A stretch of 64,000 nt of DNA from Diospyros lotus (lineage: Eukaryota > Streptophyta > Magnoliopsida > Ericales > Ebenaceae): positions 33,985,316 to 34,049,315 of the forward strand of contig NC_068339.1 of assembly GCF_014633365.1 (NCBI RefSeq), written 5' to 3'. The notes under the pieces were generated by a model, which saw only the letters and a program-made list of their open reading frames with translations, did no database searches and was not told the DNA's origin. A program made the position numbers and the translations under genes. Positions within the stretch are counted from its first letter, which is position 1; the number at the start of each line of letters is the position of its first letter. Positions 1 to 12,029 of the stretch are shown here, in pieces.

Positions 1-350
1 AAATAATGCTAGCTTACTGAACAATATGACACCATAACCGATTTGCTTGGTCATGTAAAAAAAGATCATCCATTGTTTCTCCACAATTCTTGCACAGAAG
101 CACAAGTTGGCCAATATGTGTCTCCCCTATCTTTGATCATAACTAAAACAGATATAGCCATGTGCTGTAGTCCAAGTAAAAAATGGCCAACCTAGTTAGT
201 GCTCCAAGTGACTTAAGGAAAGGCAACCTCTCCATGCATAATAGTCGATGAAATTGGATAGTAGAAGTACTTCCCCTCATTTGTTGTCATAGCCAATTGA
301 CCTCCTCCTTACTAGAAAAGGTCAAATGGAGGAACATTGCCAAGAAGATG
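1..350 (-). pseudogene. LINE ORF2 tail fragment (zf-RVT region)
   Basis: On the minus strand, around 55-100, a reading frame gives LCKNCGETMDDLFLH followed by a tryptophan-containing stretch. This is the Cys-Cys-His pattern of the zinc-binding tail (zf-RVT) of plant L1-type LINE reverse transcriptases. Further upstream on the minus strand (about 150-190), PFFTWTTAHG fits the hydrophobic block that normally precedes it. The frames are broken and at least one stop is present, so this is a decayed copy. It runs off the left edge of the window. The call rests on motif recognition only; the right-hand limit is a guess. Confidence 0.55.
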
Positions 351-696
351 GTTGTGGAGTTTATTACCCTGTCTTCAACTGTGGTGACAAGATTATGCTT
401 AAACTGTGGTGACAAAATAAAGCCTTTTTGACTCTAGATGTAGGAATAACTGAAACACTTTTATATCCCCTTGGGGCCGCCCCTATAAAAAGCAGGGAAA
501 AAAATTCTTTATCACTTGTCATTGGTATATAGTCATTCTCTGTTGTTTATAGGTAAGATGGCCATGGACATACCAATTAACTGTCTATCTCAGTAGTCTT
601 TTGTATCAAGCAAATAACTATGTTGCTGGAATAACATGTTTGAACAAATATTTCAGTGGCAACTTTTTGACCTTCCTGCGTGCTTCATTGCAATTG
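351..696. other. Unassigned sequence left of the Copia element
   Basis: About 350 bases with no reading frame, repeat or RNA gene that I can recognise. It may be the rest of the LINE remnant to its left, or the sequence into which the Copia element at 702 inserted. Confidence 0.3.
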
Positions 697-701
697 CTGG
701 T

Positions 702-880
702 GGTTAGAACTGGCATTGTACATATATAATATATATGTTGGATAGTGTTGTACATATATATTAGCAAGATATGTTGTGCCATGGTTGTACTTTGTAGATT
801 GATATGTATATATATATATATATACATACCTCATTGTGAATAAAATAATCTTAAAACTTTTTTCCTCTCAAAACACAATA
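702..880 (+). repeat. 5' LTR of Copia element
   Basis: A 179 bp LTR matching 5649-5820 throughout, including the shared blocks around TACATATATAATATATATG and CTCATTGTGAATAAAATAAT. It ends CAATA, directly before the primer site. Near its 3' end it has an (AT)n run, where the 3' LTR has a (GT)n run. Confidence 0.88.
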
Positions 881-892
881 TGGTACCAAAGT
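881..892 (+). other. Primer-binding site (initiator Met tRNA type)
   Basis: TGGTACCAAAGT abuts the 5' LTR and is a mutated version of the TGGTATCAGAGC primer site used by most plant Copia elements, which pairs with the 3' end of initiator methionine tRNA. Confidence 0.75.
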
Positions 893-1470
893 GACTAGAC
901 AAAACCTAACCCTAGTTCCAACTGTCGTTGCCGCTGTCGCTGAAGCCACCATCGCTGGTCACTCTGTTAGTTGCTGCCACTGCCGCCGCCATCGCTATCC
1001 AACACTGGTGTTGCGTATCTCTCCAGCTGACTCAATTCCCAGTGACATCTCATACATCTACAGTCGCGACTCTCAAATCTAGTGTGCATCTTTCTCCTCA
1101 GCCAGCGACTCTTAGATCTCTCTCTCTCTTTTTCTGACGACCCTTATCCTACAATTCTTAGGTCCCTCAGATTTCTCTTGGTGAACCTGACGTTAAACAT
1201 CTATCGTCACCACCATTTCTCCTTTCGTCGTTGTCAACCACCTCTATCACCATTGGCCACCTGAACCAGCTCTGGGCTTTATAGTTTCAAATCTGGTTTG
1301 CAACACTATCTGGTTTTAGATTTAGGTTTTGCAGTTTCAGATCTGGTTTGCAGCAACTTCAGATCTGTTTTGGGTCATCAGGTTCAGATCTAGTTCACAA
1401 CGCTTTGGTTTGTAAGATTTTGATTCAGATCGGGGTTGTGTTATTGTTGGTTGGGCTTGGGTTTTGCACT

Positions 1471-4400
1471 ATGGCCTCTTCAAATCCTGGAGTGGTAAGT
1501 TCCTCTTTGACTGTGATCGTACCTATACCTTCTTGTTTTGGTATTATATCCATTTCCACTAAAAAATTGAATGGTAAGAATTATATGTCATGGTCAGCGT
1601 TTGTTCGAATGTGGTTTCATGGGGATGGTGTTAGTGACCATTTGATTACGAAGCTTTCTAACATCGCTGAAGCAGATAGGACTATATGGGATCGCATAGA
1701 TGCACAATTGGTTACATTGCTATGATAGTCAATAGATGTTGATTTAATCCCCTTATTTCGTGTCTATGAGAACTGTTTCGATATTTGGTCTCATGTTCAG
1801 CAGCTATATACTAATGATATTGCGCGTTTATACACTATCATTAGTAATTTGTTCTGTATTCAAAAGGGGGACTCAAATGTGCCTACTTGGGTCATATTCA
1901 ATCTGTTGTGACAGATTTTAATGCTATGCTCCCTATTACAGTCGATCTCACTGAGCAAAAAAATCAAAGACACAAGTTGTTTATGGTGCTTACCCTCGCA
2001 GGCCTTGGGCCTGGTATGGAGGATGTTCGCACTCAAATCTTTAGTCCCACTATACCCACCATGGAAGAGGTGTTTGCTCGGATCCTTCGTAGTACATAAA
2101 CATTTTCTGAGGTTTTAGTTGGAGAGCAATCTATAATTGCCTCTCAGACTCCTAGATCTTCCTCTAAGATTAGACTTGGAGGTGGTTGTGGTAGAGGTGC
2201 TGGGTGTGGCCACAATGGTAAGCGTCCTTATTGTAATTATTGTCGTCGCCCTAGTCATTATAAGGATATATGTTATGTACTCCATGGTCGCCCTCCTTAG
2301 GACAATGTTGCAATTCGTGAGGGTGCAGACGCACAATCCGTGGTACCTAATACCTCTCATACTAAGCAACCAACTTCTACATATACGATCTCTACTGAGG
2401 AGTTGGCTGAGTATCGTTAGTTTTAGCTCGACAGGCCTCTTCCCCCATAGCTTCTATTTCCTAGGGATCTCTTTCTTCTACTCGGTCACCCACTAGTACT
2501 CCTCATATATGTCTTACTCATGCTTAGCTTAGTCCTTGGATTCTTGATTCTGCTGCTTCAGAGCATATTTTTGGTAATAAATCTTTATTCTCTCATTTTG
2601 ATTCCTCTGCTTTCTTTTTTCCCATCACTATGACTAATGGGTTTAAAACCCTCCCCACTAATATCAGTGGGGTTGATCCACTTCTATCTCTCTCTTAATT
2701 ATGTTTTACACGTTCCTAGTTGCCCATATAGTCTCATTTCTATTAGTCGTCTCATTCGTTCTTTTAATTATTGTGTCATCTTTGATTCTGATTCTGTTCT
2801 TATGCAGGATCGAGGTACAGGACGGATGATTGGCACTAGACGTGAGTTTAAGGGACTTTACCATCTTGCCTTGTTGTTATCTATGGCATCTGCCTATGCT
2901 ACTACAGGGGTATCTCCTCTTCAGATTCATTCTTAGCTTGGTCATCCTCATTTTTCTACTCTTCAATAGATGATTCCTTTATTGTCTTTGTTGACTTTTC
3001 TAGAATGCAAGTCTTGTCAGCTAGACAAACATGTTCGTTCTTCTTATTCATGTCGTCTTAATAAACAAGTTAATGCTCCTTTTGATCTTATACATTTTGA
3101 CATTTGGGGTCCTAGTAGAGTCAAGTCTAAACAAGGTTTCTCCTATTTTGTTACATTCATTGATGATCATTCTTGTTGTACTTGACTTTACTTAACGAAA
3201 GATTATACTGAATTGCAATCTTTATTCACTTCCTTTTGTAATGAAATTTCTACTCAATTTGGTCGTACCATTCGGATCCTTCACAGTGATAATGCCAAAG
3301 AATATTGTTCTCATGCATTTCAGGCTTTTCTCTCATCACAGTGTATTGTTCATCAGTTCTCTTGTCCTTATACTTCGTAACAAAATGGGGTGGTTGAACG
3401 TAAAAGCCGTCATCTCATTGAGACTGCTTGGATGCTTCTCCTTCACATGCATGTTCCTGTTGTTTTTTAGGATACCGCTTTTCTCACTTCTAGTTATCTA
3501 ATTAACTGGATGCCATCCACTGTTTTGAATGGAGCCATTCCACATACTTTACTTTTTCCTCGTGATCCCATCTATCCTATACCCTCATGTGTCTTTTGAA
3601 TCAACTTGTTTTGCCTATCTTCTTTCCCTTGGTCGTGATGAATTGTCTCCTCGCTCGATCAAGTGTGTATTTCTAGGCTACTCTTGTCATCAGAAGGGAT
3701 ACAAGTGCTACTCCCTTGAACTTGGTAGATACTTTCTCTCTTTTAATGTCACTTTCTTTGAGTTTACACCTTTTTTCTCTTCCTCGTCTAATGGGTCTTC
3801 CTCCTTTCATGAGGTTCTTCATGTCCCTTCTTTTTCTCCTATGGTGCTAGTACCTGTTCCTGTTCCTGTTCCTCTTGTTCTTCTTTAGACTTATCAATGT
3901 TGTCCTAAGCCTCCATTAGTGCCTCCAGCTCCAGCTCCTCCTATTGCCAGTGATGGTATTCCTTCAGACTCATGTCTTCCTCCAGCTGATGTCATTATTC
4001 CATCTCCCTCTAATTTTGCTCTAGCTCCTATTCATCGTGGTACATGTTACACTCGAAATTCTTATCCCATTTATACTTTTGTGAGCTATCACCATTTGTC
4101 ACCTGTTTATTCCGCTTTTGTATTAGCTCTCTCTTTTGTTTATATTCCTAAGACAAATGCTGAAGCTCTTTCTCACCCTGGGTGGAGACATGCTATAGAT
4201 GAGGAGATGTCTACCTTGCTGGCTAATGTGACGTGGGATCTAGTTCCTCTCCCTCTGAGGAAGTCTACTGTTAGTTGTCGGTGGGTGTTTACTGTCAAGG
4301 TTGGTACGGATGGTTTTGTTGATCATTTGAAGTCTCGGTTGGTTGCTAAGGGCTATACGCAAATTTTTGGCCTAGACTATGGTGATATATTTTCTCCCAT

Positions 4401-5560
4401 GGCTAAGATTGCTTATGTTTGTGTTTTTCTTGCTATGGCCACTATTTAGCAGTGTCCTCTTTATCAGTTGGATATTAAAAATGCTTTTCTTCATGGCGAC
4501 CTTCAAGAGGAAGCGTATTGGAGCAACCTCCTGGGTGCTCAGGGGGAGTCTCAACTAGTATGTCGCCTAAAGAAGTCCGTATATGGCCTAAAACAATCTC
4601 CTAGGTGCTATTTTGGTCGCTTTAGTTTTGTCATCCAGTCTTTTGGTATGAGTAGAAGTGAAGTTGATCATTTTATTTTCTATCACCATTCTTCTAGTGA
4701 GGTCATGTTATTAGTGGTGTATGTAGATGACATTGTTATTACAGGAGATGATGAGGTTGGTATTGAGTAGTCGAAGACTCATTTGCATTCTCATTTTCAG
4801 ACCAAGGATTTGGGTAGGTTGAAGTATTTTCTTGGCATTGAGGTAGTTCAATCTACCCATAATGTGTGCATCTCTCAAGGGAAGTATGCCCTAGACTGGT
4901 ATGCTTGATTCCCAGCCTATATATACTCCTATGGATCCTAATATTAAGCTTGTACCAGGACAGGGGGAAGTCATTGGAGGATCCTTGGCAATAAAGGAGA
5001 CTGGTTGGGAAGCTACTTACTTCACCATTGCATGACCAAACATCTCTTTTGTTGTTAGTGTGGTAAGTCCATTATTGGACTCCCCTTATGATAGTCAATG
5101 GCATGCTTTAGTGCATATCGTTAAATACATTAAAAGTGCTCCTGGTAAAGGCTTGTTGTTTGAGAACAAAGAAAACAAGTAGGTTGTTGGATACACTGAT
5201 GCAGATTGGGTTGGTTATCCTACAGATAGGCACTCTACCTCGGATTACTGTATCCTGTTTGGAGGAAATTTACTGTCTTGGAAGAGTAAGAAGTAAAATA
5301 TTGTGGCTAGATCTAGCGCATAAACGAATATTGAGCAGTGGCTTTAGCCACATGTGAGTTGATTTGGCTTAAGCAACTTCTTACGGAACTGAAATTTAGA
5401 GATTCAGGGCCTATGCAACTTATTTGTGATAATCAGGTGGCTCTTCAGATTGGCTCTAATCTAATTTTTCATGAGCGGACCAAACACATAAAGATAGACT
5501 GTCACTTTGTGAGATAGAAATTTATTTCTGGAGATATTACTACCTCATTTGTTGGCTCTA
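1471..5560 (+). pseudogene. Copia gag-pol remnant
   Basis: The first gag methionine is at 1471. A gag block with LNGKNYMSWSAFVRMW is followed by a CX2CX4HX4C zinc knuckle at 2232-2273. A protease-like WILDSAASEH lies near 2535, and the pre-integrase and integrase region spans about 2930-3530 (DIWGPSRVKSKQGFSYF, then an HSDN/NGVVER-type pair). Reverse transcriptase follows at about 4170-4900, with RWVF, QLDIKNAFLHGDL and the catalytic YVDD. RNase H lies at about 5180-5530 with TDADW and the FHERTKHIKID block. The frame is interrupted many times, by stops and by shifts in gag, protease, integrase and RNase H, so no functional protein can be made. After the gap at 881-1470 (leader) nothing else coding is seen. 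Confidence 0.88.
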
Positions 5561-5648
5561 ATGACCAGCTATCTAATCTTCTTACCAAAGCATTACGGGG
5601 TCCACTGCTTGCCTACATTTATACCAAACTAGGTGCATATAGGGGAAG

Positions 5649-5820
5649 TGTTAAAACTAGTGTTATACATATATAATATATATGCTGAATAGTGTTGTAC
5701 ATATATATTAGAAAGATATGTTGTCCTATGGTTATACCTTGTAGATTGTGTGTGTGTGTGCGTATACACCTCATTGTGAATAAAATAATCCGAAAACGTT
5801 TCTCCTCTCAAAACTCAATA
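5649..5820 (+). repeat. 3' LTR of Copia element, preceded by its polypurine tract
   Basis: A 172 bp LTR starting TGTTAAAACTAG right after the purine-rich tract ATAGGGGAAG (5639-5648), the expected plus-strand primer. It ends CTCAATA. Its (GT)n run at about 5748-5760 replaces the (AT)n run of the 5' copy. Confidence 0.88.
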
Positions 5821-5825
5821 CAGGT

Positions 5826-7533
5826 AACTACCTTTGCATGCAGCTTGGCAAAGCTTCTCAATTCTTCAACTCTTGAAGCTGCCGCTCCTAGGTTTGTCCA
5901 TTTCTCTTCATCATTATATTTGTGTTGTCATTTATGAGAAAAATCAATTGTTCAAAATCTAGAACATATTGATTTTCGTGTGCTAAATCTCATTGAGGAA
6001 TCTTGGAAAAAGTGTAGACTTATTATACACATTGGAAAATTGCAAGAAGTTGCAATACGTGCATCTCTGTTCACTTTTATCTGCACTCTTCACGTGGCAT
6101 CTTTTCTGACTGGATTTGCAGGTATACGGTATATCATTCTTGTCAATAAATTCTACTTTTATTTTTAAGAATTCTCTTTTAATTCTCTCCTTTCTGGCAT
6201 ACCTTCAATTTCTTTCCGAATATTTTTTATGTAATTCTTTTGTTGTATAACATACATTAATACTGAAAATTTTTAAGAACTTAAATTTCACAGATTACTT
6301 TATTACTTATAAGATACGAGCAGATGCAAAATATGAACTTAGAATAGTGGAAGCAAGAAAAGGACTTAATATTTGATGGCTGTACCATAAATGAGAAACC
6401 ATGGTGGCAACTGACTCATAGCCTATTTGTAAGTTTTTGTGGAATCATTTTCACTGTTCCTGTATTAGACTGCGCCATGCTGATTCTTTGTGATCTTTTT
6501 GTCACATTTTGAATTCTAACATAGACCTTGAACTATTATTTGAATGAATCACTTGTTTGGAGATTTTTGAGTTGAAGGCCAATATAATATACCGTTCCAA
6601 ACTGTTCTTGTATGGACTAGGATTAGGATTAGGATTATACCTTGTAAGGTGAACTTGTTGGATTAGTATTACTACCTTGTAAGGATCTGGAAATCCTCTG
6701 GATTCTATCTCCTTTGAATGAAGGGTGAGCGGAAATTATTGTGGGCTTGATTCTCCTAGGCCTCTATTCCATGCTCCAGTTTGTCACACTGCACCTTTAC
6801 AATTTCAATCCTAGTGTTGACTCTTGGAACATATATTTGGAAATCTTCATGACATTTAAGTTGTGCAGACTGTGTCCAATGGCGCAAGAATTAATTTTGT
6901 TGGACATCAGAATAATAAGTTATAAGCCAATTATTGGTGTGATGTCAAGTTTGCCTTTTTGGGATTTCTTCAATTTTGCCTGAAAAGTGATGCTGCTTGT
7001 CCTTGGCTTGTGCCATGACTTGATCCATTTCAAACACATTTCTAAATGCTTTTAGAAGAACACCTTGTTCTGTTGAATTCTAAAGATTTAATGAATTACA
7101 ACTTGATTGATAATGAAATTGACAATACACACACCACCACACTAGGCCTCGTGCCCTTTCTAGAAACAAGGATAAACAAAGAGTTGTACTTTTCTGGATA
7201 GCACTCATGATATGGATCATGTGAACCAAGAGATATGTTCTGATATTAGTTGGGCTACTGGCAATTTCTTAAATACATTTCTGATATTATTTGTGATTAT
7301 GTGAACTGCTTCAAATACATTTCTAAGCACACTAAGAAAAAGTAAATTATATATGTTAATTGAACTATAAAACTTATGAAATAATAACTCAATTGACAAT
7401 ATACTAGACTTAGAGGACCTATTTAAACATGACAAATTATTGATGAGAAATAATTATTCCTACTACTCTTCTTCCTCTATTCTTATTCTCTATACTTCAT
7501 AATTTCTTTTTCCTACAAAACCTGGTGCTGAAA
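5826..7533. other. Unassigned sequence, possibly old host or unknown repeat
   Basis: No retroelement domain is seen. A short open stretch at about 6320-6430 on the plus strand reads well apart from one stop (WKQEKDLIFDGCTINEKPWW and on) and another at 5985-6130 is open, but I recognise neither. A GGATTA triplet repeat sits near 6615-6637. The remainder is AT-rich with no RNA gene or repeat that I can identify. Confidence 0.3.
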
Positions 7534-7682
7534 ATTTTCATTTAGGTTCTGTTTGTTTCGACATAAAACATTTTACATTGGAAAATGTTTTTGATGTAAA
7601 ATGTTTTACACAAAAAAGACTCTTTATTTTATTTTCTGGTGTTTGGTTTGCATGGTAAAGTGTGTTCCAAAAATTAGTTGTA

Positions 7683-7806
7683 TGTGCATATAACATATTT
7701 ATATGTGCGTGTATGTATGTATGCACATGTGTGTGCATATATATATTTGTGAATGGATGTATATTTGTGTGTGCATGTGTATGTATATTTGTGTGCGTGC
7801 ACGCAA
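7683..7806. repeat. TG/TATG-rich simple sequence
   Basis: A run built from GTATGTATG, TGTGTGCATA and ATTTGTGTG-type units. It continues on the far side of the nested MITE at 8510-8625, showing that the MITE landed inside the simple repeat. Short open frames here are artefacts of the repeat. Confidence 0.75.
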
Positions 7807-7817
7807 GTTTATGTATA

Positions 7818-8509
7818 GGCATAAGGCATAAATATGCCCTCAAACTTTTACTTTATAGCCATTTGGCCCCCTTAACTTCAAAGTGAGCTTATCATGCCCC
7901 TAAACTTTCAATTTTGCTACAATCACACACCTATCTCTCAAATGAGCATGCGTGAGATACATGTTGTCTGTGGGTTGCTGGCGAGAGAGGGGGGAGGTGG
8001 GTCGTTGGCTAGGGAGGCCAATAGCTGGTGGGTTGATCGGCCATGCCGAGAGGCACGATGGCTCTGTGGGTTGGTCGGCCAAGGCGAGAGCGGTAATGGT
8101 TGGGTCAGCCAACGACATAAGGAATGAGGGAAAGGTCAGTTATCAACACACAGAAGAGGAACCTCTGTTGGTCGTTGGCTTGAGAAAGCTTCGTCAGTCA
8201 GTCATTGTCCTCCCACCTCCGACCTCTGTTTCCTTCTTCCTTACGCTACCGGCCGACCCACCTATCATCGCTCTCACCTTGGCCGATGGACCCACCTACC
8301 CATTCCATCTCTCAGCTTGGCCGATCGACCCACTAGCCATTAGCCTCCCTGGCCGGCGACCCACAGACAATGCGTGTATCTCACGTGCACTCATTTGAGA
8401 GATAAAATGTGTAATTGTAGCAAAATTGAAAGTTTTAAGTCCACTTTGAAGTTGAGGGGACCAAATGGCTATAAGGAAAAAGTTTGAGGGCATATTTATG
8501 CGTTATGCC
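7818..8509. mobile_element. Mutator-like (MULE) MITE with long inverted repeats
   Basis: A 692 bp foldback. The left arm beginning GGCATAAGGCATAAATATGC is mirrored at the right end, which reads GGCATAACGCATAAATATGC on the minus strand. Similarity continues inward for about 250 bp with small indels. A perfect 10 bp direct repeat, TTTATGTATA, flanks it at 7808-7817 and 8510-8519. Long TIRs with a 9-11 bp duplication are the hallmark of Mutator-like elements. There is no transposase. The interior is GC-rich compared with its surroundings. Reading frames inside it are artefacts of the inverted repeats. Confidence 0.85.
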
Positions 8510-8805
8510 TTTATGTATACATGTATGTATGTATATACATCTGCGTGTACATGTGTATGTATATTTATGTGCAGCTGCATGTGTATGTATATATGTATTT
8601 ATTTATGATACACGCATATACAAATGTGTAGAGATGTTTTAATGAAAGAAAAAATTATTTTATTAGCTTTGGTGAAAAATGACTTGTGGATTTTGAATTG
8701 GCAAGTCATTTTACATCATTTGGTCCTTTTTTGTCAACCAAACACCGAAAAAAAGTTAAATGTTTTCACAGAGAACATTTTACACCCAAACAAACGGATT
8801 TTCAT

Positions 8806-10138
8806 GCAAGTCAACAATGAAGATGCGAATGCAGATTAGATGAAATGGTGAATATTGATCTGTGTTTATGCAATGATGCTCCTTGGGTTTAAATGCTGGT
8901 TAGACTCCCTTATTTATCTAATATGAAGGAATATTTGAGCAGTAAGGGTATTGGACTCTACTGTTGGGATAATATCCACTGCATCCATTGACGAGATAAA
9001 CTTATTTCCTATTTCTTCTCAAGGTGAATTGGAGTCTCAATTTAACTGAAGAAGATCATGTGCAGTGCAGAGAAAATATCAAAAGAATCAGGTAAGCTTC
9101 TAAACTTGTTTACAAGATGTTGTTGCGTGTATGTATGGTAGCTATGTTTGTGTGAATATAACTAAAAAAATATTGTTTACATCACTCCTTATGGGCACTT
9201 CATTTTTCAAATTTTGGATTTCAACAAGTTTCAGATCAATATTAGAAATTTGAACATGCTTTGCCTACCATAAAATGTTAAAGTGGATTCGTAAACAGTA
9301 TGAATACGTATTGACCTTTGTACTCAAATTTCATAAATAGCCCATCTTTGGTCACACTATTAGGATCTTGTTGGAGTGGATAGGCTAGCATTTGAATACC
9401 AGATACTGTAGCCACAGGCGACATACAATACATAAATTGTACCATTAATTGTTGCATATAAGATTACTATATACTGTGATTTGTAAAATGATATTGGATT
9501 CAATACATTTTATAGGTGTAGTTCATAGGTGAACATATAAGCTCCAGTTCAAACTGCAAAATGGGTGGAGTTGACTGAATTAAACATTAGTTACTGTACT
9601 TGTACTCATATGCAGCGCAGTGGGGATGACTTCCTGCATACTATACCAAAACAGAAAGTTAAATCGCCCCGTGACCTTGTGCTTAAGTGAAAAAGGTGTA
9701 GCTACCCGTAGTTGCAAAATACTACAAGTTTCATACAATTTAGCAAACTATTACAAATCTTCCACCGGGGCGGTCCACGTTGGAAATGGGGCCAACGTGG
9801 CAAACTGCCAGGAAAAGTGAGTTTTTTTACGACATGCTTTTCTTAGTAGCAAGATAGGTTTTTTATTTGTCCTTTTTTATTCCAATCTCGCTACTTGGAG
9901 TAGCAAGTGACACTATAACTCGCCACCGACAAAAGCGAGTTACAACCAATCTACAATTGGTCAATCCAAAGCCACAACATCAACTGGTTGGTTACTGCCA
10001 ATAGTGAGTTTCTCTGCCTGCCCTGCATTAACATTAAGCACAAAAGTGTCAGAGGACACAAACATTATATTCACAATCAACAACCAAGGAAAGAACGCCA
10101 AAATCCAACATGTCACTAAAAGAACATTGTGAATACTT
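8806..10138. other. Unassigned sequence
   Basis: AT-rich sequence with no recognisable gene. A frame at 9620-9820 is open but resembles nothing I know. A somewhat GC-richer patch at about 9760-9815 has a short imperfect inverted pair around CCACGTTGG and CCAACGTGG. Confidence 0.3.
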
Positions 10139-11730
10139 CTTTCTCCCCAATCGGTCTTATCTACCATTTATGTTTATTGGGTGTCGATTTTTGTGCTCCT
10201 CAAGAAAGTTCATAAAGAAGTTGAGAAAGTCATACGTGCTTTCTTGTGGGATGGTTTGGATCTGTCTCCCCATAAAACTAAGGTTGTCTGGTCTGAAATT
10301 TGCTTCCCAAAAGACCAGGGAGGCCTTGGTTTGCATCCCCTCTATATATGGAATCTAGCTCTTGCCGCCAAATTGATCTGGCGCCTCATGCAGGCTTCTT
10401 CCGAATCCCTTTGGATTTGATGGATTCACTCGTACCATATTAAGGATTCTTGCTTGTGGCTTCTTACTCCTCTTTACTCTTGTCCGTTTTACTGGCGTAG
10501 GATCCTTAACCTTAGAGGCATTGTTCGTCCGCTTCTCAGGTGGAAAATTGGTAATGGGCATCGTGTTTTTCTCTGGCATGACCAATGGCACCCCTTTGGT
10601 GTGCCGGTGGATTACTTCTCCCGTGGCCTACCTAGGAGGACGGATCTCCCTTCTACAGCTAGGTTTTCCTCCATTATCTCTCAAGGTGACTGGTTGTGGC
10701 CCCATGCAGTTTTTTCAAGGGAAGCCCAGCTAATTTTGGAGACTTTGCCAAGTCCCCCTCGGTCCCTTTCCCCTAACCTCCTTTGGTGGGTCCCTGCTCC
10801 TAATGGTTGTTTCTCAACCCGCTCTACTATGAGTGTTTTAAGAGGCAGGAGAGCTCGAGTCCCTTGGTTTCGGTTATTCTGGCACTCCTCCGGGGTCCCA
10901 TCCTATGTTTTTATCTTTTGGCTTACCATTAAGGAGCGTCTTTCTATTCTGGATCAGTTAAACTTATATCTAGCGTTTTCTAACAGGTGTTTCTTGTGCA
11001 GGTGTGCGATGGAGCGCCATAGCCACTTATCTTTTAGCTGTGTTTATTCTATACAGGTTTTACAGCAGCTTAGATGCCATGTGAAGTTTGCTTGGCCTTG
11101 GATGAGTTGGGAGCGAGGTGTTTCCTAGGAAACTCATCAGTTGCGCGGTAGATTCCCGTGGATGGTGGCACACCGGCTTACTTTTCAGGCGGGGGTTTAC
11201 TTTATATGGCGCAAGTGTAACAACCGTTGCTTTTGAGATAGTGAGCGGCCTCTGGGTCAGCTTGCGTACTAGATCCAGCAAGCGGTTTGGGTGAGGCTGG
11301 CCTCCATGCAATTTTCTCAGTCCCTTCAGAGCATTGCCCTGGTTCATTTCTGGCGGCTTCCTCATTCTTGTTTTCGCTCATGTCCGGGTGCTTGATCTTC
11401 TCTCCCATCTTTATGCCTTTGGTCATGTTCTCTCTCCATGGTGTGTTGTGCCTGGGAAGTCTCGTCGTATTTTCTTTGTAGCTTCGATGGTGCAACTTTC
11501 CATGGTTCTGTTATTTTCATGTATTTTGTCTTATATGACTCTTTCCTGCCTCGTGTGTTTGAGATGGTGTTTTCTATCCTTATTTTTGCCTTGCATTGGC
11601 TTGTGATGTAGTTCTGTTCTCTACTTGGGGTATGCCCCAGTTGTGTTTGTAGTCACTCATGTGCTTCTTGTTTGTTCTATATAATTCTTATTTACGGAAG
11701 AAGAAGAAAATAAATAAATAAAAAAAACTT
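10139..11730 (+). mobile_element. 5'-truncated L1-type LINE
   Basis: Only the 3' end of a plant LINE is present: the C-terminal part of ORF2, a roughly 330 base 3' region, and an A-rich tail (GAAGAAGAAGAAAATAAATA and A8) at about 11696-11728. Severe 5' truncation is usual for LINE insertions primed at the target. A clear target-site duplication is not visible; only ACTTCT recurs at both ends (about 10135 and 11728). Confidence 0.8.
10148..11385 (+). pseudogene. LINE ORF2 C-terminal region with zf-RVT
   Basis: One frame runs the whole way from YVYWVSIFVLLKKVHKEVEK (about 10165) through IRAFLWDG, the GGLGL motif and a KIGNGHRVFLWHDQW block. The zinc-binding zf-RVT tail follows (FWLTIKERLSILDQLN, then RCFLCRCAMERHSHLSF, about 10915-11040) and then a further basic tail. 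It is the thumb and post-catalytic part of reverse transcriptase; the catalytic YxDD lies in the missing 5' portion. Four in-frame stops (near 10418, 11126, 11236 and 11269) break it. Each could come from an Arg, Gln or Trp codon by one transition. It is non-functional. Confidence 0.85.
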
Positions 11731-12029
11731 CTGTATAAACATCCAGTAAATTCAAAATAGTAATGTGATAAATTTATATTATGTCTCTCCTTGCTACATT
11801 ATGCTTTCATACATATCAGCAGGTAGGGAATTTCCTTGTTTTAGAACTAATGCATTATGTCTTCCCTATATTTATATTTTATATCTAATTACTGGAAATT
11901 ATCTGCTAATTTGAGGTTGAAATGATTATGGTTGCTTTAATCTGATCCTAAGGTAAAGCCCATTAATTCTGCATCTTTCCCCACCTTTAGATGAAGTGCA
12001 AATAAAAGTGGAACTAATATGAAAAAGTT
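11731..12029. other. AT-rich spacer
   Basis: Nothing recognisable between the LINE tail and the following TIR element. Confidence 0.3.

Larger units (their letters stand above)
702..5820 (+). mobile_element. Decayed Ty1/Copia LTR retrotransposon
   Basis: A complete but dead Copia element. Two short LTRs (702-880 and 5649-5820) flank a primer-binding site, a gag-pol remnant and a polypurine tract. Domain order is gag, protease, integrase, reverse transcriptase, RNase H, which defines Copia. The flanks CTGGT (697-701) and CAGGT (5821-5825) differ at one base and are a likely 5 bp target duplication. The coding region carries many stops and frameshifts and the LTRs differ clearly from one another, so the insertion is old. 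Boundaries were set by ungapped alignment of the LTR starts; the first base of the 5' LTR appears mutated (G where the 3' LTR has T). Confidence 0.88.
7542..8797. mobile_element. Possible hAT-type MITE, split by a nested MITE
   Basis: The ends form imperfect inverted repeats: CTGTTTGTTTCGACATAAAA on the left and, on the reverse strand at the right, CCGTTTGTTTGGGTGTAAAA, each followed by related TTTTAC-rich sequence and a GGTGTTTGG block. An exact 8 bp repeat, ATTTTCAT, lies at 7534-7541 and 8798-8805, the length typical of hAT insertions. The left end seems to have about six extra bases, so the exact termini are uncertain. There is no transposase. Its centre holds a TG-rich simple repeat into which another MITE inserted. 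Without that insert it would be roughly 550 bp. Confidence 0.5.

Noticed and set aside
6612..6637. Telomere-like repeat (GGATTA units)
   Set aside because: Only three units and not the plant TTTAGGG motif.
7538..8493. Several overlapping open frames on both strands
   Set aside because: They come from the TG simple repeat and from the inverted arms of the MULE MITE; the two strands give near-identical peptides.
9620..9820. Small gene candidate
   Set aside because: A 66-codon frame with no recognisable motif, no neighbour relation and no codon pattern to support it.
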